From an uncultured Pelagibacteraceae bacterium (GTDB lineage: Bacteria > Pseudomonadota > Alphaproteobacteria > Pelagibacterales > Pelagibacteraceae), in the NCBI GenBank assembly GCA_902586025.1, contig CACIFV010000008.1:1-47002 (forward strand): a stretch of DNA of 47,002 nt, written 5' to 3'. Below are positions 1 through 7,959 of this stretch, piece after piece. How positions within the stretch are numbered: the first letter of the stretch is position 1; each line of letters begins with the position of its first letter. A program made the translations under genes and the position numbers. The notes under the pieces were generated by a model, which made no database searches, was not told where the DNA came from, and was given only the letters and a program-made list of their open reading frames with translations.

Positions 1-1
1 T

Positions 2-232
2 TTATATGTGAAAAATCATATTGAGTTTTCAAGAATACTCCAAATAGGGTCTAGCAAAACAAAAAATATAAAAAAAATATATTTTGATTTAGAAAAAAAT
101 ATCGGATCTGCAGAATTTACTGTTTCAAATGTTAAAATAAATAGTGCTGCAGATATTCATAATAAAGATAAAAAATTTATAATTAAAAATATTCAAAACC
201 TCAGATCAAATTTTAGAAAAGTAATTGATTAA
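2..232 (+). CDS. 3' end of an unrecognised protein (partial)
   Basis: An open frame runs in from the left edge and stops at 232; a GTG at 8 is in frame, but the frame is open to base 2, so this is most likely the C-terminus of a longer protein. About 76 residues are visible, lysine- and asparagine-rich with alternating hydrophobic positions and no recognisable catalytic motif. The beta-rich look recalls the C-termini of large AsmA-like envelope proteins, but that is only an impression. Its last 4 bases overlap the 3' end of convergent fumC. Confidence 0.45.
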   Translation, partial: LYVKNHIEFSRILQIGSSKTKNIKKIYFDLEKNIGSAEFTVSNVKINSAADIHNKDKKFIIKNIQNLRSNFRKVID

Positions 233-1617
233 ATTGGATTAATCATTTTATTTGGATTTATCAAATTGTCATAGTCTTTCTCGCTAATAAGTCCTGATTT
301 AATTGCTTCCTCTTTAAGTTTTGTATTATTTTTTAATGCTGATTTTGCTATCTTAGCTGCATTATCATAACCAATCTTTGGAGCCAATGCTGTTACAAGC
401 ATTAATGAGTTATCTAAATGCTCTTTTATCTTTTTTTTGTTAGCTTTTATTCCATTTACGCAATACAAACTAAAATTTTTTACGCTATCTGCCAAAATAT
501 CTATTGATTGTAATATATTGTAAGCGATTAACGGTTTAAAAACATTTAATTCAAAATGTCCATGGCTTCCAGCAACTGTGATTCCAGTATGATTGCCAAT
601 TACTTTTGCACAAACCATAGTTACTGCTTCGCATTGTGTTGGGTTAACTTTTCCAGGCATAATTGAAGAGCCAGGCTCATTCTCAGGTAGTATTAATTCT
701 CCATAACCTGCTCTTGGTCCAGAGCCTAAAAATCTAATATCATTTGAAATCTTCATTAATGCTACTGCACATGAGTTTAAAGATCCAGAAAAACTAACTA
801 TTGCGTCATGTGCAGCTAATTCGGAAAATTTATTTGGAGCTGGATTGAAATTAATTTTACAAAATTTTTTTATTTCACTTACTATCTTTCTGTCAAAATT
901 TTTTCTTGAATTTATACCTGTTCCGACCGCAGTCCCACCTTGTGCAAGATAATATATATCTTTTAAACAATAATTTATTCTTTCTATACTTTTTTTAATT
1001 TGTTCATGATATCCTGAAAATTCTTGACCAAGTGAAAGCGGAGTTGCATCTTGGAGATGTGTTCTCCCAATTTTAACAATTTTATTAAATTGTTTACTTT
1101 TTTTTTTCAGTGAAATTTCAAGCAACTTTAAACTAGGCAAAAGTTTGTTAGTGGTTTCCGTTGCAACAGAAATATGCATAGCAGTAGGAAATACATCATT
1201 TGTAGATTGAGATTTATTTACATGATCATTAGGATGCACTGGATCTTTAGATCCTTTTTTTCCTCTTAAAATTTCAATAGCTCTATTAGCTATCACTTCA
1301 TTAACATTCATATTTGTTTGTGTTCCAGATCCTGTTTGCCAAACTTTTAGAGGAAAGTTTTCTTTCAGTTTTCCACTTATAACTTCGTTAGATGCTTTAA
1401 TAATTGCATTTGAAATTTTAGATGAAATTAATCCATCTTTTTGATGAACTATAGCAGCACTTCGCTTGATGATTGCAATAGATCTTATAATTGATTCTGA
1501 TACATATATCTTACCAATATTAAAAAATTTTTTTGATCTTTGAGTGGAAGCACCCCAATATTTATCATTTGGTACGTTTATACTACCGATACTATCAAAT
1601 TCTTTTCTTGTTTTCAT
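229..1617 (-). CDS. fumC: Class II fumarate hydratase
   Basis: Iron-independent class II fumarase, interconverting fumarate and L-malate in the TCA cycle as a cytoplasmic homotetramer. The 462-residue length is normal for the family. Three conserved active-site regions are clear: TGSGTQTNMNVNEV (about 95-108), GRTHLQDATP (184-193) and the superfamily signature GSSIMPGKVNP (316-326) with the catalytic serine loop. The substrate-specific N-terminal and signature regions fit fumarase rather than aspartase or argininosuccinate lyase, although the aspartase/fumarase superfamily is related. It is transcribed alone, divergently from the pyrophosphohydrolase gene at 1679, with a 61-nt gap between them. 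Confidence 0.95.
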   Translation of the reverse strand: MKTRKEFDSIGSINVPNDKYWGASTQRSKKFFNIGKIYVSESIIRSIAIIKRSAAIVHQKDGLISSKISNAIIKASNEVISGKLKENFPLKVWQTGSGTQTNMNVNEVIANRAIEILRGKKGSKDPVHPNDHVNKSQSTNDVFPTAMHISVATETTNKLLPSLKLLEISLKKKSKQFNKIVKIGRTHLQDATPLSLGQEFSGYHEQIKKSIERINYCLKDIYYLAQGGTAVGTGINSRKNFDRKIVSEIKKFCKINFNPAPNKFSELAAHDAIVSFSGSLNSCAVALMKISNDIRFLGSGPRAGYGELILPENEPGSSIMPGKVNPTQCEAVTMVCAKVIGNHTGITVAGSHGHFELNVFKPLIAYNILQSIDILADSVKNFSLYCVNGIKANKKKIKEHLDNSLMLVTALAPKIGYDNAAKIAKSALKNNTKLKEEAIKSGLISEKDYDNLINPNKMINPI

Positions 1618-1678
1618 TTGTTTGAAAAATTAACTGAATAATTTATATACTAGTTTTTATTAATCTTACAGGAGTAAA

Positions 1679-2050
1679 ATGACAAATTTTCAAAAAGTAA
1701 AAAATTTTATGGAGACTTTTGGGCAAGAAGTTAAATCAACACCATCTTTCAGTTCTGAAAAAATTAATATGTTGAGGTATAATTTGATCAAAGAAGAATT
1801 GGATGAATTTAAACAAGCTTTAGATAATAATGATCTTCTAGAGGTCGCAGATGCTTTAACTGATATATTATATGTTACTTATGGTGCTGGACATGCATTT
1901 GGAATTAATTTGGATGCTTGTTTTGAAGAAGTTCAAAATTCAAATATGAGCAAGTTAGGAAATGATGGAAAACCTATTTATAATGATCAAGGTAAAGTTA
2001 TGAAAGGACCAAACTATTATAAGCCAGATTTAACTAAATTTATTAGGTAA
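1679..2050 (+). CDS. MazG-like / phosphoribosyl-ATP pyrophosphohydrolase-like protein
   Basis: Small all-alpha NTP pyrophosphohydrolase of the MazG/PRA-PH superfamily, 123 residues. The metal-binding acidic motifs are visible: E40-x-x-E43 in the first helix, then E55-x-x-D58 and D62 in the second. Such proteins hydrolyse nucleoside triphosphates or phosphoribosyl-ATP to the monophosphate and pyrophosphate; the natural substrate cannot be told from sequence. It resembles the stand-alone Cof-like/PRA-PH domain proteins of marine bacteria more than HisE, and no his genes are nearby. A good AGGAG ribosome site lies just before the ATG. The 3' end overlaps convergent ygfZ by 8 nt. Confidence 0.75.
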   Translation: MTNFQKVKNFMETFGQEVKSTPSFSSEKINMLRYNLIKEELDEFKQALDNNDLLEVADALTDILYVTYGAGHAFGINLDACFEEVQNSNMSKLGNDGKPIYNDQGKVMKGPNYYKPDLTKFIR

Positions 2051-2933
2051 TTTGTAACCAATCAGGTTTCTTAATTTTAACTTTAGCGGAACCACAATTA
2101 AAAGTTTTTCCAAAATCTAATTTTTCATTCTTAACTTTGATAAGAGCATAGGGATAATCATCATTTATTAATACTTTTCCTATTTCGTCATTCTCAACTG
2201 ATATAATTTCATTTTCTAAATTACCTTCTATTACTTCAATTGGTAGAAGACGTTTGTTTAATTTATCCTTTAATTTAATTCTTGCAGTATTTTCTTGGCC
2301 CACATAACAACCTTTTTTAAAATCTATTGCATTTAATTCATCAAAATTACATTCAATACCAAAAAGTTTATTTTGAAGTTTATCAGTATTTTTTTGTGGA
2401 ATACCAATTTCATGGCTCAATTTGTAATATTCATTTTTATCTGCGCTTTGAAGACCAAGTTTTTTTAATGATAAATATAATTTTTCTAAATTAGTTACTA
2501 TTCTTGCTCCAAGCTCTATATTTCTAGGATCTAAAAAAATACTATCCTCTCTAAATTTAATTGTACAACCAGCATAAGAACTTGAATTTTCCATATCCGA
2601 AAATCTTTCTTTACTAATGACTGCAATTACAAATTCATTACTTAAATTTAAAATTTCTACTTTTGATCTAAGTTTGTATAAATTTAATTGGTTAAATAAA
2701 TTATCAATATTTTTTTTCTCACAATCTAAAAAATATCCAGACTTATGTTTTAATATATTGAAATCATACAAATATTTTCCCTGTGGAGTAAGTAAAGCAG
2801 AATAACATGAATTTTTTTCATCTACTTTGTTAATATTATTAGTAACTATATTTTGTAAAAATTCTTTACTGTCTTCACCTGAAACATACAAAAGTCCTCT
2901 GTCTTCTAAAATATAAACATTATTTCTTTTCAT
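2043..2933 (-). CDS. ygfZ: YgfZ/GcvT-family folate-binding protein
   Basis: Tetrahydrofolate-binding protein of the YgfZ (Iba57/CAF17-like) family that helps build or repair Fe-S clusters, for example in radical-SAM enzymes. The family signature K-G-C-Y-x-G-Q-E is present at residues 207-214 with the key Cys209. The N-terminal half has the GcvT-like fold pattern, including a TPQGKYLYDF stretch near residues 49-58. At 296 residues the length is normal. It lies divergent from the dihydroorotase-like gene, 43 nt away. The signature cysteine motif distinguishes it from the true aminomethyltransferase GcvT encoded at 37105. Confidence 0.88.
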   Translation of the reverse strand: MKRNNVYILEDRGLLYVSGEDSKEFLQNIVTNNINKVDEKNSCYSALLTPQGKYLYDFNILKHKSGYFLDCEKKNIDNLFNQLNLYKLRSKVEILNLSNEFVIAVISKERFSDMENSSSYAGCTIKFREDSIFLDPRNIELGARIVTNLEKLYLSLKKLGLQSADKNEYYKLSHEIGIPQKNTDKLQNKLFGIECNFDELNAIDFKKGCYVGQENTARIKLKDKLNKRLLPIEVIEGNLENEIISVENDEIGKVLINDDYPYALIKVKNEKLDFGKTFNCGSAKVKIKKPDWLQIT

Positions 2934-2976
2934 GATTGAATGGTTCTGTATAATAATATAATAACTATTTCTTAAA

Positions 2977-4287
2977 ATGTTAGATCTTATTATAAAAAAT
3001 GGAGAGTGTTATATCGACGGTAAATTTACTAAGACTAATATTGGAGTTCAGAATGGAAAAATCATAACAATTGGCGATTTAAATTACGAAAAAAGCAAAG
3101 AAACTGTTGATGCAAGTAATTTACTAGTTTTACCCGGTTGCATGGATACTCAAGTTCATTTCCGTGAGCCCGGATCAACTAATGCTGAGGACCTGCATAC
3201 TGGAAGTAAAGCAGCTATTGCCGGAGGTATTACGAGTGTTTTTGAGATGCCAAATACAAACCCCCCAACATCAAATATGAAAGAATTTAATAATAAGCTT
3301 AATCTTGCGAAAAATAGGATGTATTCAAATTATGCTTTTTATTTTGGAGCAACTCCAGATAATTCAACTGATTTAGCAAAGCTTAAAGGATTAGATGGAT
3401 GTTGTGGAGTAAAACTTTTTGCAGGTTCCTCAACTGGAAATTTATTAGTCGACAAAGAAGAAGATATTGAAAAAGTCTTTCAGAATACCTCAAAAATAGT
3501 TGCAGTTCATTCTGAAGATGAAGAAATAATTAACTTGAGAAAAAAATTAATTGAAAAAGGCAATGTTCATACTCATCCTGTATGGAGGAATGAAGAATGC
3601 GCAATGTCGTCTACAAGAAGGATTGTTAGGATTGCAAAAAGACTAAATAAAAAAGCACATATATTGCATGTTACAACAAAAGATGAAGTAGATTTCCTTT
3701 CTCAAAATAAAGGAAACATAACTTTTGAAATTACTCCACAACATCTGACAATATATGCGCCTGATTGCTATGACAAACTCGGCACCTTTGCACAAATGAA
3801 CCCTCCTTTGAGAGACAAGTCTCATTATGATAGATTGTGGTACGCTATTCGAAATAACTATAATGATACTATTGGTTCAGACCATGCACCTCATTTAAAA
3901 GAAAACAAATTTAAAGATTATCCTCAATCACCATCTGGCATGCCTGGTGTGCAAACATTGTTACCCGTTATGCTAAATCATGTGAACGATAAAAAACTTA
4001 CATTAGATCAGCTAATTAAACTTCTTTGTGAAAACCCAGTTTCTGTATTTGGTATTAAAAATAAGGGTTTCATTAAAAAAGATTATGATGCAGACTTTAC
4101 AATAATAGATATGAATCGAACAATTGAAATTAAAAACGAAAATATTCATAGTAAGTGCGGATGGAGCCCATTTGATGGGTATAAATTTAAAGGTTCGCCA
4201 GTTTATACAATCATTAATGGGGATATTAAAATGAAAGAAGACGAAATTTTAGGTGACCCTTCTGGCAAACCAATTCTTTTTGATTGA
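2977..4287 (+). CDS. pyrC: Dihydroorotase-like cyclic amidohydrolase
   Basis: Amidohydrolase-superfamily enzyme of 436 residues, most like class I dihydroorotases, which cyclise N-carbamoyl-aspartate to dihydroorotate in pyrimidine synthesis. Visible metal and catalytic residues are H61, the probable carboxylated lysine K146 (GVKLFAGSSTG), H178 (VHSEDE), H231 (ILHVTT) and D302 (GSDHAPH). The first histidine of the usual D-x-H-x-H motif is Gln here (D57-T-Q59-V-H61-F-R-E-P-G). I recall alphaproteobacterial homologues annotated as dihydroorotase with the same DTQVHFREPG motif, so this is probably a conserved subfamily rather than a mutation. Hydantoinase or allantoinase activity cannot be excluded. 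Its stop is 1 nt from the convergent SMR gene. Confidence 0.75.
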   Translation: MLDLIIKNGECYIDGKFTKTNIGVQNGKIITIGDLNYEKSKETVDASNLLVLPGCMDTQVHFREPGSTNAEDLHTGSKAAIAGGITSVFEMPNTNPPTSNMKEFNNKLNLAKNRMYSNYAFYFGATPDNSTDLAKLKGLDGCCGVKLFAGSSTGNLLVDKEEDIEKVFQNTSKIVAVHSEDEEIINLRKKLIEKGNVHTHPVWRNEECAMSSTRRIVRIAKRLNKKAHILHVTTKDEVDFLSQNKGNITFEITPQHLTIYAPDCYDKLGTFAQMNPPLRDKSHYDRLWYAIRNNYNDTIGSDHAPHLKENKFKDYPQSPSGMPGVQTLLPVMLNHVNDKKLTLDQLIKLLCENPVSVFGIKNKGFIKKDYDADFTIIDMNRTIEIKNENIHSKCGWSPFDGYKFKGSPVYTIINGDIKMKEDEILGDPSGKPILFD

Positions 4288-4288
4288 G

Positions 4289-4621
4289 TTATATAGTTTT
4301 ACTTGAATACATATTTACAAGTGTTACTCCAACAACGATTAGAAACATACCCAATATAGCTTGCCAACTTAAAGATTGTTTAAAAAATATATAACCTAAT
4401 ATTGCTATGGTAAAAATACCAAGTCCACTCCATGTTCCATAAACAATCGCAATAGGTAGTTTATCAACAACAAACGTCAGTAAATAAAAAGCAGATAAAT
4501 AAAATGCAGCTAAAAGCACTGTTGGTGTTACTTTTGTAAAGTTTTGAGTAACAGGAAGAAGCATTGTTCCACAAACTTCACAAATAATTGCTCCGATTAA
4601 AAAAAGATATGTCTTAAGCAT
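4289..4621 (-). CDS. Small multidrug resistance (SMR) family transporter
   Basis: A 110-residue, four-helix inner-membrane protein of the SMR (EmrE/SugE/Gdx) family, proton-coupled antiporters working as antiparallel dimers. The essential membrane-embedded glutamate is E15 in helix 1 (AIICEVCGT), and the family stretch YGTWSGLGI sits at the start of helix 3. Substrates may be quaternary amines, guanidinium or polyamines; the sequence does not decide. The start codon overlaps the stop of prpE by one base (TAATG), so the two are probably translated from one message. Confidence 0.85.
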   Translation of the reverse strand: MLKTYLFLIGAIICEVCGTMLLPVTQNFTKVTPTVLLAAFYLSAFYLLTFVVDKLPIAIVYGTWSGLGIFTIAILGYIFFKQSLSWQAILGMFLIVVGVTLVNMYSSKTI

Positions 4622-6516
4622 TATTTTAAAATATTGCTGTTTATTAAGTCTTTTTTTATTTCATCAAGAATAATTGGATCATCAATTGTTGCAGGCATTT
4701 TATATTCTTCTTTGTCAGCAATTTTTCTAATTGTTCCTCTCAAAACTTTTCCAGATCTTGTTTTTGGTAATCTTTTAACAACAATTGCTATTTTAAAAGC
4801 TGCAACAGGTCCGACTTTATCTCTAACCATTTGCACGCATTCTTTTGAAATAGTCTCATTATCCTTAGAAACACCTGCTTTTAGAGCAATTAAACCAATT
4901 GGCAATTGTCCTTTCAGCTGATCTTTTATTCCTATCACTGCACATTCAGCAACAGACTGATGTTCAGATAAAACTTCTTCTATTGCACCAGTTGAAAGTC
5001 TATGACCTGCAACATTTATTATGTCATCCGTTCTAGACATAATCCAAATATATCCATCATCATCAATATGCCCTGCATCGTAAGTTTGATAGTAGCCATT
5101 ATAATTTGACATATAATTTTCTTCATATCTTTCATCTGCATTCCACAAAGTAGGGAACGTACCTGGAGGCAATGGAAGTTTAACAACAATATCTCCCATC
5201 TCATTTGGTTTTGCTATTGTTTGATCTTGTTTAATTATTTTTACATCATAACCTGGAACTGCTTTACAAGCAGATCCATATTTTGTTTTTTGCATTTCAA
5301 TTCCGGTACAATTCGAACTTATCGCCCAACTCGTTTCAGTTTGCCACCAATGATCAATTACAGGAACCTTTAGTAAATTTTCGGCCCATTTAATTGTATC
5401 TGGATCTGCTCTTTCACCTGCCAAAAATAATGACTCAAATGAACTTAAGTCGTACTTGGTGAAATATTTACCTTCTGGATCTTCTTTTTTAATTGCTCTA
5501 AATGCAGTTGGTGCTGTGAATAAAGATTTGATTTTATATTCTGATATTATTCTCCAAAATACTCCAGCATCGGGAGTACCCACTGGTTTGCCTTCAAATA
5601 GAAGAGTTGCACAACCTTTGAATAATGGAGCATAAACAATATAGGAATGTCCTACTATCCACCCAATATCACTTGCTGACCACCATACATCATCTTGATC
5701 AATGTTATAAATATTTTTCATTGTCCATTTAAGAGCAACTATGTGACCACCAATATCTCGAACTATTCCTTTCGGAATACCGGTGGTACCTGATGTATAA
5801 AGGATATAAGCATAATCATTAGCACCCATCTCAACGCAATCTTTATCATTTGCTCCAGATAGTGCTTCATCCCAACTTATTTCTAATGGTTTATTTAATT
5901 TTACCTCGTAACCTTTTCTTTGAAATAATATTACTTTTTCAACTTGGTTTTTTGCTAATTTTAAAGCTCCATCTACAAGTGGTCTGTACTCAACTGTTCT
6001 TCCAGGTTCAAATCCACATGATGCTGTTATTAAAATTTTAGCTTTACTATCATCAATTCTACTAGCTAATTCATTTGATGCAAAACCACCGAATACAACA
6101 GAGTGAATTGCTCCAATTCTCCCGCATGCAAGCATCGCAACTACTGCTTCTGGTATCATTGGCATATAAATTATTACACGATCTCCTTTTTTAACTCCTT
6201 GCTTATCTAAAGCGCCTGCAAATTTTGAAACTTTTTCTTTTAATTCTTTGAAAGTGAACTTTGCTTTACTTTCTGTTATAGGACTGTCATAGATTAAAGC
6301 TGTTTTATCACCCCTTCCTTGATCAATGTGAAGGTCTAAAGCGTTGTAGCATGTATTTGTTACACCATCTTCAAACCATTTATAGAAAGGAGGGTTGTCT
6401 TTTTTTAAAATCTTAGTTGGTTTTTTGAACCAAAACACATCTTCAGAAACTTTCTGCCAAAATTCCTCAGGTTTTTTTATAGATTCGTCGTAAATTTCTT
6501 TGTAATTTAAATTCAT
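4621..6516 (-). CDS. prpE: Propionyl-CoA synthetase (acyl-CoA synthetase, PrpE type)
   Basis: AMP-forming acyl-CoA synthetase of 631 residues. It carries the P-loop-like YILYTSGTTGIPKG, the HWWQTETSW motif and the C-terminal PKTRSGK motif with the catalytic adenylating lysine near residue 590. The YDSPIT stretch after the N-terminal domain and the ending EEYKMPATIDDP are typical of propionate-CoA ligase PrpE, so propionate is the best guess, with acetate or acrylate possible side substrates. Propionyl-CoA would feed the methylcitrate or methylmalonyl route, but no genes for either are in this window. It is followed with a one-base overlap by the SMR gene. Confidence 0.85.
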   Translation of the reverse strand: MNLNYKEIYDESIKKPEEFWQKVSEDVFWFKKPTKILKKDNPPFYKWFEDGVTNTCYNALDLHIDQGRGDKTALIYDSPITESKAKFTFKELKEKVSKFAGALDKQGVKKGDRVIIYMPMIPEAVVAMLACGRIGAIHSVVFGGFASNELASRIDDSKAKILITASCGFEPGRTVEYRPLVDGALKLAKNQVEKVILFQRKGYEVKLNKPLEISWDEALSGANDKDCVEMGANDYAYILYTSGTTGIPKGIVRDIGGHIVALKWTMKNIYNIDQDDVWWSASDIGWIVGHSYIVYAPLFKGCATLLFEGKPVGTPDAGVFWRIISEYKIKSLFTAPTAFRAIKKEDPEGKYFTKYDLSSFESLFLAGERADPDTIKWAENLLKVPVIDHWWQTETSWAISSNCTGIEMQKTKYGSACKAVPGYDVKIIKQDQTIAKPNEMGDIVVKLPLPPGTFPTLWNADERYEENYMSNYNGYYQTYDAGHIDDDGYIWIMSRTDDIINVAGHRLSTGAIEEVLSEHQSVAECAVIGIKDQLKGQLPIGLIALKAGVSKDNETISKECVQMVRDKVGPVAAFKIAIVVKRLPKTRSGKVLRGTIRKIADKEEYKMPATIDDPIILDEIKKDLINSNILK

Positions 6517-6620
6517 TTTGATTTGCTATTCGGTATCATTTTTCTATTGAATTTATGCAACAGGTTGTATTTAATTTTAAAAAGTCAGTAAAATCAACAC
6601 TTATAACGCGGCAAAAAGTC

Positions 6621-6649
6621 TTCAACAAACTAATTTAATTTGATATTAA
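6621..6649 (+). promoter_or_regulatory. Candidate proteorhodopsin promoter (extended -10)
   Basis: A TG-n-TATTAA extended -10 element lies at 6641-6649, and TTCAAC at 6621-6626 sits 17 nt upstream as a weak -35. A start near 6656 would give a leader of about 75 nt that begins just before the hairpin at 6662. This is predicted from sequence only. Confidence 0.5.
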
Positions 6650-6661
6650 GCCCCTAACTCT

Positions 6662-6684
6662 GGAGAAACCTTTAAGGTTTGTCC
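6662..6684 (+). promoter_or_regulatory. Hairpin in the proteorhodopsin 5' leader
   Basis: AAACCT (6666-6671) and AGGTTT (6675-6680) pair perfectly around a TTA loop, and GGA/TCC at 6662-6664 and 6682-6684 can extend the stem past one G-G mismatch. It lies between the predicted transcription start and the 18-bp palindrome. Confidence 0.5.
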
Positions 6685-6685
6685 G

Positions 6686-6703
6686 TAGTTTAAATTTAAA
6701 CTA
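6686..6703. repeat. Perfect 18-bp palindrome before proteorhodopsin
   Basis: TAGTTTAAATTTAAACTA reads the same on both strands with no spacer. It is followed by eight A residues and then the purine-rich ribosome site GAGAGGGAG (6715-6723). It could be a dimeric-protein operator or an RNA element; no known binding motif is recognised. Confidence 0.7.
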
Positions 6704-6730
6704 AAAAAAACTAACGAGAGGGAGTTTTTT

Positions 6731-7501
6731 ATGAAAAAACTTAAAATGTTTGCATTAGCAGCAGTGGCTCTATTTGGTCTTACTGGTGCAGCAAACGCAG
6801 CAACTGCTATGTTAGCTTCTGACGACTTCGTTGGGATTTCCTTTTGGGTAATCGCGATGGGTATGGCAGCAGCTACAGTATTCTTCTTCATGGAAAGAAA
6901 TACTGTTGCAGCAGGCTGGAAAACTTCAGTAACAGTAGCTGGTCTTGTAACTGGTGTTGCATTCATTCACTACATGTACATGAGAGATGTATGGGTAATG
7001 ACTGGAGATTCTCCAACAGTATATAGATATATTGATTGGTTAATCACTGTACCATTACAGATGATCGAGTTCTACTTAATTCTAGCAGCAGTTAAGAAAA
7101 TCCCAGGAGCAATCTTCTGGAGATTATTAATTGGTTCGCTTGTGATGTTAATTGGTGGATACTTAGGAGAAGCAGGTTACATCAATGCTATGCTTGGTTT
7201 CATAGTCGGTATGGCTGGATGGATCTACATCTTATATGAAGTATTCTCTGGTGAAGCTGGAAAAATTGCAGCTAAAACTGGAAACAAGCCATTAGCAACT
7301 GCATGGGGCGCTATGAGAATGATCGTAACAATTGGTTGGGCTATTTACCCATTAGGTTACATTTTTGGTTACCTAGTAGGTGGAGTAGATGCTAACTCAT
7401 TGAACGTGATTTACAACTTAGCAGACTTCATCAACAAAATTGCTTTTGGTCTAGTAATCTGGTCAGCAGCAGTTTCACAAGGTGGAGCACGAGCTAGATA
7501 A
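6731..7501 (+). CDS. Proteorhodopsin, blue-absorbing type
   Basis: Seven-helix retinal-binding light-driven proton pump, 256 residues with an N-terminal signal peptide (ending near ANA-A, residues 21-24). The pump residues are all present: proton acceptor D102 and its partner H80, T106, proton donor E113, and retinal Schiff-base K236 (corresponding to D97, H75, T101, E108 and K231 of the reference green proteorhodopsin). The spectral-tuning position (reference 105) is Gln110, predicting blue absorption typical of open-ocean forms. It has its own predicted promoter and leader and ends at a strong terminator, so it is probably a single-gene transcript. No carotenoid or retinal synthesis genes are in the window. 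Its C-ending codon preference suggests very high expression. Confidence 0.97.
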   Translation: MKKLKMFALAAVALFGLTGAANAATAMLASDDFVGISFWVIAMGMAAATVFFFMERNTVAAGWKTSVTVAGLVTGVAFIHYMYMRDVWVMTGDSPTVYRYIDWLITVPLQMIEFYLILAAVKKIPGAIFWRLLIGSLVMLIGGYLGEAGYINAMLGFIVGMAGWIYILYEVFSGEAGKIAAKTGNKPLATAWGAMRMIVTIGWAIYPLGYIFGYLVGGVDANSLNVIYNLADFINKIAFGLVIWSAAVSQGGARAR

Positions 7502-7522
7502 TTAGCTTTTAATATTAAAAAG

Positions 7523-7558
7523 AGGCGGGTATGCTAAAACATACCTGCCTTTTTTTTT
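7523..7558 (+). terminator. Rho-independent terminator after proteorhodopsin
   Basis: An 11-bp stem (7523-7533 with 7540-7550, one G-T wobble) with a 6-nt loop is followed by eight T residues (7551-7558). It is 21 nt past the stop codon and is one of the strongest hairpins in the window. Confidence 0.92.
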
Positions 7559-7589
7559 GGACTAAAAATAGAAAATGCTAAATTTCAAA

Positions 7590-7620
7590 AATTTGCCGCA
7601 GTCGCAAATTAGTTTATAAG
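7590..7620 (+). promoter_or_regulatory. Candidate ferredoxin-operon promoter with overlapping inverted repeat
   Basis: A TATAAG -10 at 7615-7620 has TTGCCG (7593-7598) 16 nt upstream. The perfect inverted repeat AATTTGC-N7-GCAAATT (7590-7610) covers the -35 and most of the spacer, as expected for a repressor or activator site. A start near 7627 would leave a leader of only about 9 nt before the ATG at 7636. Confidence 0.45.
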
Positions 7621-7635
7621 AATTATTTATTAAAT

Positions 7636-7959
7636 ATGGCAAAAATCAAATATATAGAATTTAATGGTACAGAACACGAAGCAGATGTTGCAAACGGTCT
7701 TAGTGTAATGGAAGGTGCAGTACAAAATGATATTCCGGGCATAGACGCAGATTGTGGAGGTGGAATGTCATGTGCAACTTGTCATGTATATATTAATGAT
7801 GACGAATGGTTCAGAAAACTCCCAGAAAAAGAAATGGGTGAAGATGATATGTTAGATCAAGCCTTTGAACCCAAATCTAATAGCAGATTAAGTTGCCAAT
7901 TAATCGTCTCTGATGATTTAGATGGATTGACAGTCCATATGCCGGAGAAACAAGTTTAA
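7636..7959 (+). CDS. 2Fe-2S ferredoxin (adrenodoxin type)
   Basis: Cytoplasmic [2Fe-2S] electron carrier of 107 residues. The cluster ligands are C40, C46, C49 and C87, with the spacing C-x5-C-x2-C-x37-C of adrenodoxin/ISC-type ferredoxins rather than plant type. It is followed by the ferredoxin-NADP reductase gene with a one-base TAATG overlap, so the two very likely work as a pair. In SAR11 this ferredoxin is known to sit after proteorhodopsin. It could also serve Fe-S cluster assembly as an Fdx homologue, but no isc or suf genes are adjacent. Confidence 0.9.
   Translation: MAKIKYIEFNGTEHEADVANGLSVMEGAVQNDIPGIDADCGGGMSCATCHVYINDDEWFRKLPEKEMGEDDMLDQAFEPKSNSRLSCQLIVSDDLDGLTVHMPEKQV

Noticed and set aside
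6646-6966. Open frame of 106 codons on the minus strand over the proteorhodopsin start and leader
   Set aside because: It mirrors alanine- and valine-rich proteorhodopsin codons and spans the promoter; no family resemblance.
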